From Lanius collurio (lineage: Eukaryota > Chordata > Aves > Passeriformes > Laniidae): a DNA stretch of 64,000 bases. This document shows, one piece after another, positions 1 through 13,206 of the stretch; position 1 is the stretch's first letter, and each line of letters opens with the position of its first letter. The notes beneath the pieces were generated by a model. It was given only the letters and a program-made list of their open reading frames with translations, was not told the origin of the DNA and made no database searches. The stretch lies in NCBI GenBank assembly GCA_020086605.1, contig JACBWW010000007.1:25127100-25191099 (forward strand). The letters are read 5' to 3'. The translations under genes were made by a program, and so were the position numbers.

Positions 1-80
1 GGGAGAGCTCTCCTGGAGATAATGCAAAAACCATGGAATGAACTTCCTGGGGAACTTAACAACTGACCACAGAGAAACAC

Positions 81-83
<3 letters not shown>

Positions 84-115
<32 letters not shown>
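84..115. repeat. Poly-T tract, 32 bases
   Basis: An uninterrupted run of 32 T. It could be the poly-A tail of an old minus-strand retroposon, but I see no recognisable retroposon body next to it, so I call only a mononucleotide microsatellite. Confidence 0.9.
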
Positions 116-3100
116 CTGACCTTGTTCTCGCTAAGGTAAACACGTATCACCATTAAAAACAGGAAAATGAAAACCACTGTAAAAGCCTAACTACCTTTTT
201 AAGCCAAATCACCATACTGAAACATAACACCTCCCCTGAAGGAGAATGGGCCCCATGACCAATTTCTGTGACCAAACACCCAAGCACTAATACTCTGATA
301 TTATGGAGATGAAGGAGAAGCAAGAGAAAGCTTCATGCAATACCTCTGCATTAGAATGTACCTGCAGTGTCAGATTTGAAGGGATGTGGATCTGCACATA
401 TGTGAGAGTCTCACACACCATAAAGCACACCAATCACGCAGTGACCACAAACCAAGCTAGTAACACTTTGGTGCTTTGAAATGGTCACTTTCTGGGCACA
501 AATGGAATGGCCAGTGTTCTCCCCTAGTGCACTCTGGAGGAAGTATGGACCCTTTCTCTGGATTTCCAGTACTGACAGTGCACAGTTTTATGCCTAATAG
601 GAATGCTTCACCTATGCTTCACCAAGTTCTACTTAATACACTAAAATAAAACTAGTCTCATTTGTTTGCTCATGGATGATGAGGCAATAGCTCCTTTGAA
701 AGCAAAAAAGGGTTTTTTGTTTGAAAAAAATAAATTGCCTTGTTAGTAGATGAATGACATAAGAAGGCTGGGAATTAGCATAAGAGCTCCTGCTCCTTGG
801 GAAAGTTTGTGTTAGATTGTGCAAAAGCAAGTAAAAGAAATATGCCCTTCTCAATTTGTCATTGGAAAATTAGGAGTTTCTACCCTTTAGATTTTCCTTC
901 TCTTGTCTTTTTGGGTTTGGGGGGTTTTTATCTGCTGCAGCTGCATACAAGAGTTTCTTGCTTTCTATTGATAGGTGTTGAGTTTTGCTAATGGATTTGT
1001 ATAGCCATACTCTGTCAACACATCAGTATTACTCAGTGTTTCAAGAAATGGACTGACTGAGACTTGGAGACAGGTTCAGGGACATTTTAATTCAAACCTC
1101 CAACTGCTTTTAAGAGACCATATCTAAAAGCTCCCTTCCAAGATGCTGGAATGTGAAGTATGTGGGAAATGTTATCTTATTGGCCTCATGTCTGCCAGTG
1201 ATTGTGAAACCGCTTCACTATTCTGGGAAAAAACAACCATGATTCCAGGCAAAGAGAGATTCATGTAAGCTTGTTAAAAGCTTTAGGAAATACAAATAAT
1301 ACAGAATCTGGAGTAAATCTACAATGTCCATCACATGACAAAAGGATTGGTGTGAATGTGATTGACATTTTTAATCATTTCACATAAAAACATATAGAAA
1401 CTGAAAAAAAATGTAGATCTAGCACAGCTTGTTGGACCTAATTCATCTTTAGATCATTTGTTCTCAATGTCTGTCTTCCCTGGAGATAATTGACCATTTC
1501 CACTGTAGTGTGTCACATAGCCAGGTGCAAGAGAAGAATGAGATGCTGAACCATGGTGGCCAGATTTGTCTTGCACTGCAGTCCCTGGAGGAAAAGCAGG
1601 GTTTCATCTCTTCAGTGGGAGCTGTATACAGCCTTGACTCCAGATGCTCAACACACATGGAAGTTCTCATCCAGTCTGTGGGCCTGTCCAAGGAAATGAG
1701 TGGTCTTGCACACACTTAAAAATAGAAATTAAATTCTGTCTACTTCTCAGGTCTTCATTTCAGTCACTTCTAGGTAGTCCCAGAGGAAGGCATAGCAGGT
1801 ACACATAGTACATACACAGCAGGTATCATGCAGTGCTTGTGAAGAGATGCCAGGTGTGGAGTGAGGGTTGAGGGTTACCATGCTTCTTTCTGGGGACTCA
1901 CAGCATCTTTCATCAGAGAAGAGGTAGATTTCCCTGATAGACACTCAAGCAAATGATTTTGTACAAGTATTTCCTTTTCAGACCCGCTGTAAAGCAAACA
2001 ACAGTGAAATTTTTTTTTTTTTTTCTCAGAGAGATAGCACAGGTCTTAAATGAAATGAGCTTGTCTCTGGGCATGATTTGAAAGTTCTCTTAATATTTAC
2101 ACAACCAAGTAAAAATTATGTTATGCTGTGGAGCTATTTCCCTTTCAGTAGTCTGATCTTTTCAGTGGTGTTAGGACATAATTTGGGAAGTTTCCAAAGT
2201 TTGCCTTGACAATCATGTTAAGCTCCCTACCAGCTACACAATGTCAATACACAATGCATTACATATACTCTGGTTGCTGGCCAGCTGGCATTTTAAATGT
2301 GTAGTTCAGGGAAAAGCAATTTTGGTGAGGGTTGACCACAGCTGGCTTGACATTAGACTAAATTTTCAAGACTTAACATTGCCAAGCCTCCAGAGACTTA
2401 AAGACTCACTTAACATTATTTTAAACTTTGACTGACTCAACAGCTTCAGTAAATAAAGAGGATGTGAGGGATCCAAGCACATCAAATCCCTGCATATGTA
2501 ACTCTCTGTATTTCATTAGCTTATTAAATACATATATTTTATATTATATCTGGGTTTTGCGCAGTGATTTGAGTGTCATTCTTATTCTTGTCACAAAGCA
2601 AGTGTGGTAGCTGAACTGCTTCCTTAAACATATGTGACCACCACATAATGTAAATATTGCCAAATGTTGCCTCTTGGCCTTTGGAAGACCATAAGGAATA
2701 TAAATCTGCAGAGAATAATGTAGCGATACAATGCAACTAAGCCTGTGGTACACAAAAAAAATCTGAAGTTATCAAAAAGTAGTAATTGAGAAATCAGAAG
2801 GTAGGTTGTTTTAATCACATTTTTTGCTCATGGATATTTCACTCCCAAATACACCAAAGTATATACCAGTAAAATTTTAAGTAATTTACAATATGTCCCT
2901 GCAGAATATAGTAAATGAAACACAGTTGTAGATCACTCTTTTCTGGTATGTATTCTGGAAATAATTCCAGCTTCAGATTAATTTAATTTAATTTTTTTAA
3001 TGAAAAAGTCCTATTTGAAACCATTTGACTGGAAAATATCTAACAAAGTGCAGTGTTGATAAAGATGTAACAGTGTTACAATTTTAAATAGTATTCCTAC

Positions 3101-6100
3101 ATTATGCAAAACCTTCTGTAAGTCATAAAATATTGGAAAAAAATGAGAACTCTATTTCTTATAGAAATAAACTGTTCATAAACAGTTCAGTACAGCTCTG
3201 GGTGCACCATGTTCTAATTGCCTCTGGTGAGCGATAATATTTAAAAGATTTCCAAATAAAAACACTTTTCTCTCCTACGCAGTTTATATCATCAAATGTT
3301 AACTGATCCTTTTAAACTATTAAAAGGAGATTTTTGAAAAACTGTTGTCCTTATCTACAGACTGAGGAACAGGCATATCTTCCAGTTAATCAACAACCAA
3401 GCTGTGACAACAACTCAGAAATTCTAAGCTCAGAACTTGGCAGATGCCTTCTGTCCAAAAGGAAAGGACAGAAAAAAAAATCTGAAGAACATATCTGAAA
3501 ATATATTTCAAATATATTCAGCAACAGATAAACACCACTAAGAAAGAAATTACAACTAAAACATGTCAACAGTGTATACTTATAATTAAAGTGAGGCTCA
3601 TGATTTGATTTCCCAACACTGCATTATAAGAACTCACAATGATCAGTATATTGCCATTTAGTTAATGATGCAGAGAGTCTTAATTATGACTTTTCCTAAC
3701 TTTTGAGGCTCGACATCTGAGATTTTAATAGTCCTGCTCTAAAACCTTATAATATAAAATGAGTGAAGAAGTGGAAATGATTGATTCAGGATGCTGCTGA
3801 TGCAAAGGACCTGTCAAGATTTAAAAAATATGCAGTAATTTGCATTCATTAGAATAGCCATGAAAATTTCACAGAAGTTGAATCAATTGTCATGTGGGAG
3901 GCCAGACATGTCAACAGCAGCTAGGTGAAGAAGAGCTCCTTCAATCCATTCTTCCTCCAGCAGGATGTCTCACGCCCAGGAGGAGGCTGTATGATCATTG
4001 ATGAAGATCCTGCTTCCTCTCAAAGACACAGGGTGGTGCAGTCTCAGGCATGGTAATAGAGTAGCTAGAATAACTGGAATTTTAGAACCTCTCTTAGAGA
4101 AGATCGTACCTTGTGCAGAGTTGGTGTGGTTCTCACTGCAATTACACATTGCAAAAGTTTTTCTGACTTCCTCAGTAGCTTCCTTGAGAAAGCAATATTA
4201 GGAAAACAACAAACAGAGGTTGCAAGTTGTTTTCAGTCCTTGCAAGCTTGATTTAGCAGTGAAAAATAAGGAAGAGAACCAAGAAGCAGTGTCAAAGTAC
4301 AATATTCTCTGCTCAGTCTATTTTTAAAATTAAGCAAAAAGAAGGTTTAATGTTTAATAGCACTTTTAATACTATAGATTTTTAGGTCAGAATTTTGATT
4401 TAGCAGAGGGAAACAAAAATCTGCTGAAATCAGAACACAAGCACAATATAGTAATTGCAACTTACAACTGGATCACCATAGGCATGCCATTGCCATTTCC
4501 AGTCTCCCTGTGGACACTTTCATGATGTTTGGCATCCTCAGTTGCAGGGAAGGAATGCACAGGTTGAAGCCAGTTCAAGCATGCTCTCTTTGAAGTTCAT
4601 TTTATTGATCATTCAGTTTCCATACTCTGTGCTAAGCCATGTATATCCTTTCCCCATGCTGGTCTTGCTAACTCAAGAAGACATTCACACCTTTTTGATT
4701 AACTCAGGGAAAACTCAATTTATTAGCTGATCCCCTCAACTGATCCCACCCTGCTTTGTGTAGAGATGAACTCAGCTGATGTGCAATAGCTGTGGTCATC
4801 AGCTTGCATTCTTCCCTGAGGTTCATGAGCCCATTGCTTGCCTTCTGAGCCCTCTTCCACTGTAGGATTGGTCCATCACTCCCAAGCACTTGATGCCAAA
4901 GAGCTCATCAGAAATTATCAGCAATTGCTCCACAGACTACAGGTAACAAACCCTTGAAACAGCAGAATTGCTCCAATGCCATGAAGTCAGTTCCAAAAAG
5001 AAAGGTCAAACTTCACTTAAAAGTGATTTTGTGTGTTATTCTGGGGGATGGGGAGCAGAGAGAGAGAAATGTAGAAAGCAAACACCCTTCTCCCCTGTCC
5101 AGAGAATAGCATTTTTTTTTCTAAAATAGAGGAGAAAAAATAATTGCATGTAATACTTTTCCTTTTTTCCTCTAATTTTTCTCACTGCACTGGACTTGGA
5201 GGAGCACCTGGGCTCACTGCACTGCTCACCCAACTTTCAGAAAGCATGATTTATGCATCATAGAGTTTTGCTATAGACCACCCATAGAGTAGACTATTTT
5301 GTGGGTCTCATAGAGCAGCTTGACCAGTGGAAATCCTTTAGAAAGAGGATGGTACTAAACTCATGCTCTCACATTTGTTAAGGTTGAGATTGACAACATA
5401 TTTGGGGTTATAGATCTAGTGCCAGAAGAAAACACACAAGTAAAGCATTTTGAGTTGGACCAAAATTAATTAAATGCTTCTTGCCAAATAAAGCAAAAAC
5501 CAGAAGGTAGATTTGAAGGTTTTCCATGCAATCTAAAAAAAAATCCCCTTGTTGTTTTTGAAAGGAATTTGCAAAAAAAAATAAAATTCAAAAGAACAGA
5601 AGTTTTATGTGTAGAAAGCTGTTGGACAATAGCTGTAACCTTGTTCGGTAATTCAGTGATTTTTATACTCTCTGCCCAGGACTTAAGAGATCCAGGTGCA
5701 TCTTATTCTCTGCCTGTGGCAGTTTGGAGCCTACCTCTGAGAAAAAGGATTTTAATCACCAAACCATAGGATATCTGTCAGATCGCTCCTCTTCTATTGC
5801 AGTCCTTTTAGCTTTGGTCATGCTCAGTCTTTTCAGCCAGAAGCAGACGTGAATAGCACCTCAGGTTGCTGGTGGGGGCATTAAGGTGAGGTGGCCATGG
5901 GCACTGTGAGGGAACCCCAGCCCCAGGCTGCATCTGCCCCCAGCTCTGCTCCAGCTGAAAGACTGTGCAAGGTGTGAGGCACCAGAATTCAAGTTCCTGG
6001 CCAGCTGCACCTCTAATCAAGTGCACAAAGCAGATCTGTAACCACAGGAGATTAAAAGTCTGTGCACTCAGGTTTACATGACTGAGTTGTCCAGAGGTGT

Positions 6101-6444
6101 GGTTTTAAAGGCACAAAAAGGATTTTAATCCAGCTCTCACAGATAAGGAATGAGCTGGTCCAAAGGGACATTCAGCCATTTTGTTGTCTTAGATGTGTTT
6201 TTAATAACGAAATGTAATGATCTTATTCACCTTCAGCTCATAACTTTTTTCACAAAACCACATTTTTCAGAAAATCCTTGGGAAAAAAAGAGTAATTTCC
6301 TCCAGCTCTATGCCTGGCATTGTGCTGATATGCAAAATCTCATTATACAATGCAATAGAGCAGAATATCTGATGGAGAAAAGAACCATAATGACAGCTGC
6401 TTTATAAGCTTCTCCTGATAAATATGAATGGTTAATATAAGAAT

Positions 6445-6482
6445 GTATACATATATATATATGTATATACATATATGTATAT
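6445..6482. repeat. Alternating AT/GT low-complexity tract
   Basis: The run consists of TA and CA/TG dinucleotides and is largely self-complementary. It is a dinucleotide microsatellite and probably length-polymorphic. Confidence 0.85.
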
Positions 6483-9400
6483 CCGGGTTAGTAATTTCCA
6501 TGTCCTAGATATCTGTCTTCTATCTGGGAGACTATTGCCCTGATGGTCTTCCACAAAACCTGAATATTGCTATTCTTCTGCATTGTTATCAATTTAATTA
6601 GGGAATAGGACAATTCTCCCACTGCAATTCTTCCATCTGTTTCTGCCTTACCAGTTTCCCATATTGTGAAAATGCGCCAGACAGCAGCTCCATCCAATAT
6701 GTTTCATGTTCACAGTATATGTATGAAAGACGGTTTAGTATCAGCAATTAAGCATTTACTGGCCTTCATTTTAGCTCAATATTTCTTCTGTGGAGGGGAA
6801 AAGCTCCAGCTCCTGAACGATTTGTCACAGTGACTCCGCAGCATGCATAAGGCATAAGGAAAATTGCATTTCAGCCCCACTCAGGGGTGTGCCAGTAAAT
6901 TGCTAAATGATAAAATCCTGATGCATATAAAACACTTTTGTTTACATGATTATGTTCCTGGAGGTTCCAAAAAATCTCTAGATTGCATTATGCTATATCT
7001 TGTCCAAATATTTAGTGAAAGGCAGCCCCTACCTCAAAGAACTTATACCCAACGTAGACAGAAAAAGGAGTAGAGGAGGTTAAAGCTGCAGGGCAGGGAG
7101 AGGCCAGGGAACAGATTTTCCCCAGTAAGCACTGGCCATGCCTCAACCCCAGGTCATTGCTCTAATGACAGAAACACACAGCTGCCTACAAGAATAACAA
7201 CATTTCCAGCTATCCAGTTTTGTGCACCCAGTAATAGTTTATGTTTGAAAAAAAAAAAGGAAAAACCACAAATTAAAAACATGGTAAAATGCTGCATGAG
7301 ACGTATAAAGGAACACACTGTCTTTCACAGGGCTGGGATGAAGCAGCAACCCAAAATCATTGCAGACAGAAGAAAAGTCACCTATGCAGAAACAGTAATC
7401 CATGGATTTTTGAAGTCATTGGGCCCCAGGGTCAGGAGCTGTCCCAGTCTTACCAGTAGTTTTCTGTCATGAGTATAAATAGGCATCAGATTCAGGCAAA
7501 ATAGTCAACAAGATGCAGCACAATTATAGGGTTATGTGGGGAAGCAGAAAAAAATGCCTTCGTGTAAAAATGAAGGGTACACTAAAGAAATCAGGTGAAA
7601 AAAGAGACTTTGTAAGGAGGATACACTCTTCTGAAACTCCTTTAAATTACAGTACTTACCATCTTTGTTATTTCTGTGATCTCAGGGCACTCACTATTTT
7701 ACTTTCCAGTGTTTCTGGTTCATACAGAATACTAAAATGCCTAGAATTTGATGGCATAGTGTACATTATCATCAGCTAATAAACTACACAATCTAGTCTA
7801 AATCATCTGATGTAGAATTTCTGAGGTTTTTATAGTCAAATTGAGACATGAAAGAATCTTCTGCTTCTTCTTCCTTACCAACTTCAAATTACAGTGAATA
7901 TCTTGAAAGGTTCTGGACGGGCCTATGGGTCTGAACACTCATACTGAAATGTAACTGGTATTTGTTAGAGTACTGTAGTTATTAAAAGTATACATTCTCT
8001 GTAAATGTCTTATCTATATAAGGAACATTTTTATCAGACAGTGGCACACTAATAAATATTAGGATTATACAGGCCTCCAAATTGCAAGAGATCACCTGAA
8101 TAGCTATACTTACCAGAAGCTCACCCTCCACTGGAAAGTAACATTCATTGCTGTTTCATTATTCAAGAGCTTGATTCTGCAAAAATAACTGATATGCATA
8201 TATTTAATAAAATTTATTCAGAAAATGTACTCAGCATCTGCAGACTGATTTGGATTCAAAATGTTCATGTTTGAGGAGTGGAGTTTTTAACCTTTGTGTG
8301 TGAGACCCCATTCAGAAGATGTAGCCTAAGACACCTGAAGTTTCTCTCCTAACTCAACATTTGTTGACTATAGTCAACAATATATGTTTTAAAAAAAGCC
8401 AAAACACACACAAAAAGCAAATAAACCAAAGATACAAAACCCCACCCAACCCTCCAAAAACCCCCTACAACTTGTCTACAGAAGAGCACCATGTCTTTTT
8501 TGCAGTGCAAGTTCATATTTTATTCAAACAGTCCTATTTTTCCTAGTAACATAGGATAGAAAAGCAGAACTTTGAAAACTGTGGATGACATCAGCACAAA
8601 CATACCTTGCACTTCAGTGAAATGTGGCTACAAGTGGTTTCCTCCCAGCTGCCCCTGTGCCAGTGGAAGAAGTTTCAAACCCTGCTCTTAGCTGCTCACT
8701 GCTGCCTCTCCGTGCAATCCCTCAGCCAATCCATCAGCCATCCCATCTGCCAGCTCCACCACCGTCTAAGATTTTCTCACCTGCTTCACTTAAAACAGTC
8801 AAGTTATTTAAATATATTTAAATATATGGTCCTATATAGGAATTAGAGTAATTTGGCCAGGCACCCTTCCACCATGACAGGCAGCAGCCTGCAACTGAGG
8901 AGCAGCAAAAAAGGAGCACCAAAGACAGCATAGAGAGAGGCAGGAAGAGAGGAGGATACTTGCCCAGAGCTGAAGTACCCCCTCCTGCATTTAAAAGCAT
9001 TTCATCCATTTTCCTGTCAGAAGTCCTGAACAGAAGTAATGGCTGTAAATCTCTTCTGTCATCTGAATTTTTGTATTGGATGATTTGTAAAGAGGTGTAT
9101 GTTACAGCATTATTTTTTTCTCAAGTCCATAAAAATCAAAGTGTAATATTCTGAATAATATTCTGAATGGTTAGATACATTCAGAATGTATTTGCAGTCT
9201 GAATTATTCCAAAACTTTGTCTGAGTTTTGGGGTGGGGGGTGGGGGGTTTATGAGCTGACATGAATATGCACAAGCATAGTGACCTTTTCTTAATGAGTT
9301 AGGACTTCAGGGTTTGCATGGTCTGTATCTGTGGACTTCCTTTCTCTTCTGCTTTTGCTGAAGTTGGCTTGCCTTTTTTTTTTTTTTTTTGTAACACACA

Positions 9401-10329
9401 TGAATCCTTTCTGAACAAAACTGTAGGATTTATCTTGGAAGCCCTGGGATTCAGAAGGCCTTACAGAAGATGGACTCAAGCCAAGGACCCTGCTCAGAAT
9501 GTGGGAATGAATGAGATTTGGTACTACAGCTCCCTCAAGACGATACACAGTCATGATCTGCAGTTCAGCATTGAAATGAATAAACACAAACCATTGTCAT
9601 GCTTTGAATAGGCAAAAGAAAACATCTCAATGAACTCCAGATTTTTTTAATAATATTTTTTCCTAAGAATTTATAATTTCCATTCCTAGGAAGGTTTTGA
9701 AATCTCTTGATTTTGTCCCATTGTGAAATGAAAGTAAGTATTGAGATGCCAGCAATTTCGATAGCAGCTCTAAAAGTAATATGGCTCTAAACATGTACAG
9801 TATTTTTTTGTTACTATATTGAAGCAGAGTCATGGGTATAATTGCAGTTATGCCAGGACCCTTACAAGACTAACCCCTAAGCTTTTCCCATAAGCCACAT
9901 GATGACTATGTAGGTATACAACAAATCCTACAGGGGATATTTTATTCAGTATCATCAGAAAGAGGTTTTCTCATTTCTATTTCTGGATCTTGAGTTCCAT
10001 GTACTGTAATCCTAATTGTAAATACAATCCACCTAGTTATAACAAAACATCTTTGTAAAGCACACACAGCCTTTGTTTCAGGGCCTGATGTTAAAGGAGT
10101 ATAAAGGCTACATTCAAGGCACTCCAGTGTGCAGCTGGAAAAATGGCTGGAAAATTACTTCCTGGCCCCCAGCCAGCACTAAATTTGCTCAGGACATAAT
10201 GCAATACAGGACGTGCAAGGCTCTGATCCATATCTGGTCTTAACCTGAAATGGGGAAAAACCACTACTTCTGTATCTACAGTTTGCTACCAGTCATGTAT
10301 TGACAGCACAGCACAAGTCCACGTTGCCA

Positions 10330-10660
10330 GTCAGGATCCTGGGAGAAGTCACGTGTCTGTCCCAGGGCAGTGTCTTCCCCTGGTCCCCATCACCAGGCCT
10401 GGTCCTGATGATCATCCCATCCATGCACTAACAGTCTGTCCCAGCTTTGGCCCATCCCTTTCCCCAGGGAAGGGCCCAATGTCCGGGGCTGGGGCTGACC
10501 CAGGGCCTCCCAGCCACCCAGGTCCTGGCTGGCGAGTAAGATGGGCCCTGGCTGCCACACTGTGCCCTGATGTGGGGAGCCACTGGTGCTCCCAGACCCC
10601 AGGGAGTCCCCAGCCCCTGTGGGGCCCTGGTGTCATCATGTACACACCTTTTGTGAGGCT
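10330..10660. other. Isolated GC-rich block of unknown origin
   Basis: About 330 bases rich in CCC and GGG runs, with sharp AT-rich borders on both sides. The 106-codon + strand frame (from 10353) and the 84-codon minus-strand frame here look like by-products of the composition. The predicted peptides are Pro/Gly-rich and match no family I know. It may be a decayed retroelement piece, such as an LTR or 5' LINE segment, or a small CpG-depleted island. Nothing seen decides between these. Confidence 0.35.
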
Positions 10661-12244
10661 CTTCAAATTTTAAAAAAGATGAGTGTTAAAACATGCCATA
10701 TTCACCTGTTTCTCAGGGTACATCTGAAATCACTACTGAGAATTGAACCCATTTCAACCCATTGTAGCCTGAAGAAATGGAAAAAGATATCAATTCCAAA
10801 ACAAAACATATTGACTGCTTGGTTATTTTTCCAAAGAGAAATAGAACAAGAAAGGGGAGGTCTCATCCCAATATATCTGCAGGGTTAGAAGCATCACCTG
10901 TTTTGTGGGAGTTTATGTTCTGATCAGATAGTGAAGATTACTGTAACCCCCTGCAAACAGCTAGGCCTGTACAATGGGATGTGGGGCACATGAAGGCATA
11001 TTTCTTGGTGGCCTTTCTAGTACTCTTTGCTTATTCACTGAAGCAGTGGTCAGTGATCAGCTGGTCTGTTGGCTCTTGTTTCCTCTGTTCACACTCCAAG
11101 GTAATGTCCTACCTTTAGGCTAGAGGGTGGATGAAGTCAGTATCTCCCTGGCTTCAAGGAATCCAGCTCTGATTTTATTAAGCCCTCTCTTGGGCCCAGC
11201 AGGTCTTCATGCACTCAGAACCAAACTTATGTTGAAAAGGGGACCAACATGTACCAGGGATGTACACCATTGGCTGGCCAAACACAATACCCTTCAGTGA
11301 GAGCAGACAGAGTGGCCTGGAGACAGTAACACAGTGACTTTACACAGAAGGGCAATTCTGTAGAGCAGTAAAGGCCACCTCCACCTCCTGTCTCCAGACA
11401 GCCCTCCAGCAGAAGGACTGATCTTGTCTCCATCCCCTTTTCGAGTGTGGCATCAGCAGCTGAGGCACCAGCACAAAGAAGCCAATGGCCCCAGAGAGGG
11501 CAGTGATTTGCATCTAACCCTGGATGGGACTGTGGGGAAAGTCAGTGACTTCTGAGCCTCTCCCAGCAAGCACTAAGCTGGAGACACACAGTCACATCCT
11601 AAGCTTGTCTCCAACATAAGCATGGGAAGGATGTTTCCACTGCACAAACCACACTCTCCCCTGCTTTCAGCTCACATTGGACCTCAGGTTGCAGGTTCCC
11701 AACACCATGAAAGATTTCACCCTGACATCAAGTGTTAGAAAGACGGAAAGATCACAGAATAAATGCCATAAATAAATGAAAACCCACTACAAAGCATGAG
11801 ATATAATTGGAAATATATATCAAATGTAGGTCAAAGGACAGGAAAGAGGAAGCCTCTTCTCTTCTGCACTGAGAGAATCACATGAGAGAAAACTACCACT
11901 TAAAAATACTTTACATAATAGAGTGAAAATCAGAACTATTGAATGTTCAGGTCACTAAGGAAGATATTTGCTTTAAAATAATGTGCATTCATGACAGCAT
12001 TGACAAGATTTCCAAATTTACATAAGCACAGAAAACATCTGAAGATGCTATGTGCATGTTGTGTGTGTGAGAGAAAAGGGAAGGGCACAGTAGAAAGTTG
12101 TGCATTGATGGTGATCAGGCACAGCATCAGCAGGGAGGGGATTGTCCCACTCTGATCTGCACTGGTACATCCTCAACTTGAGTCCTGTATGCTTTTTTTG
12201 GCACCACAATATATAAAAAAAAAAAAGATATTAAGCCATTAGAT

Positions 12245-12680
12245 ATCCAAAGGAGAGTCACAAGGATGGTGAAGTGTCTGGAGGGGAAGCTGTATGAGGA
12301 GCAGCTGAGGTCACTTGGCTTGTTCAGTCTGGAGAGGAGGAGACTGAGGGGAGACCTCACTGTAGCCATCAACATCCTCATGAGGGGAAGAGGTGACCAG
12401 TGACAGGACTCGAGGAAATGGCATGAAGCTGAATCAGGAGAGGTTTAGGTTGGCTATAAGGAAAAGGTTCTTCACCCAGAGGTGGCTGGGCACTGGAACA
12501 GGTTCCCCAGGGAAGTGGTCACATCATCAAGTCTGACAGAATTCAAGAAGCATTTGGACAATTCTCTCGGGCACATGGTGTGATTCTTGGAGTGTTCTGC
12601 ACACGGTCAGGAGTTGGACTTGATGATCCTGATGGGTGCTTTCCAAATCAGCATATTCTGTGGTTCTTTGATTCTATGAT
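12245..12680 (+). mobile_element. CR1 LINE 3'-end fragment
   Basis: The text follows the 3' portion of an avian CR1 LINE in + orientation: a stretch resembling the end of ORF2 (a GGCTTGTTCAGTCTGGAGAG-type motif near 12318), then the conserved 3' UTR with a GGAGTTGGACTTGATGATCC-type motif near 12610. It ends in the TTTGATTCTATGAT terminal repeat at about 12667-12680, which is typical of CR1. The 5' truncation is the usual product of target-primed reverse transcription. Frameshifts and stops show it is inactive. The subfamily cannot be fixed by eye, but the 3' UTR looks like a CR1-Y-type group. Confidence 0.93.
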
Positions 12681-13191
12681 GCGGACTGTATGAAGTGTAA
12701 TTTAATTTAGTGGGTTCTCTGAGAGATTTCAAGCTCCAGCATGACTGTAGTGCTGAGTGCCTTCATTATTGTCTTTCTACTGCCATACACAGCTGAAATT
12801 CAATGGAATTATGACACATTAGGCCTGAGAAACCTTCATTAAGACGAAACTAAATGGGGAAATGTAAAAACTAAAGTTTGCTGGGGATAAGTTTTTCTAC
12901 CTTCTTTTCAGGGAGCTGGAACTCAGAGCACTGGAATTTCTCCCCAAGGTAAAACAATAAAATTAGATGTCATTTCGCAACTTTTTAACTAAAAGTGATT
13001 TCAAACCTAAAGACTACCTTTTTTCAGGAGAGAAGGTATTGCTTCCTTCCAAGCAGAATTAGCCAAGGAAAAAGAAAAATGGCTGTGTAAAGAGGAGAGA
13101 TTCAAGAATATTCAAAATAGGATCGAAAGAACAGCTACTACCCCAAATCACAGACAGTTCAAAGAGTAAAGATAAAAAGATTCTGAAATAC

Positions 13192-13206
13192 AAAAAAAAA
13201 AAAAAA
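13192..13206. repeat. Poly-A tract, 15 bases
   Basis: A simple mononucleotide run. No retroposon is recognised beside it. Confidence 0.85.

Larger units (their letters stand above)
1..12244. other. Non-coding DNA, no gene recognised
   Basis: AT-rich sequence with stops in all frames. The open frames are short (about 60-106 codons), overlap on both strands and show no domain I recognise. It holds a 32-base T run at 84-115, an alternating AT tract at 6445-6482, a G-rich tract near 9228-9248 and an isolated GC-rich block near 10330-10660, listed separately. It could be intronic or intergenic. Confidence 0.7.

Noticed and set aside
9228..9248. G-rich tract as a G-quadruplex
   Set aside because: It has only three separate G runs. 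A standard four-run structure would need a run to split without a loop.
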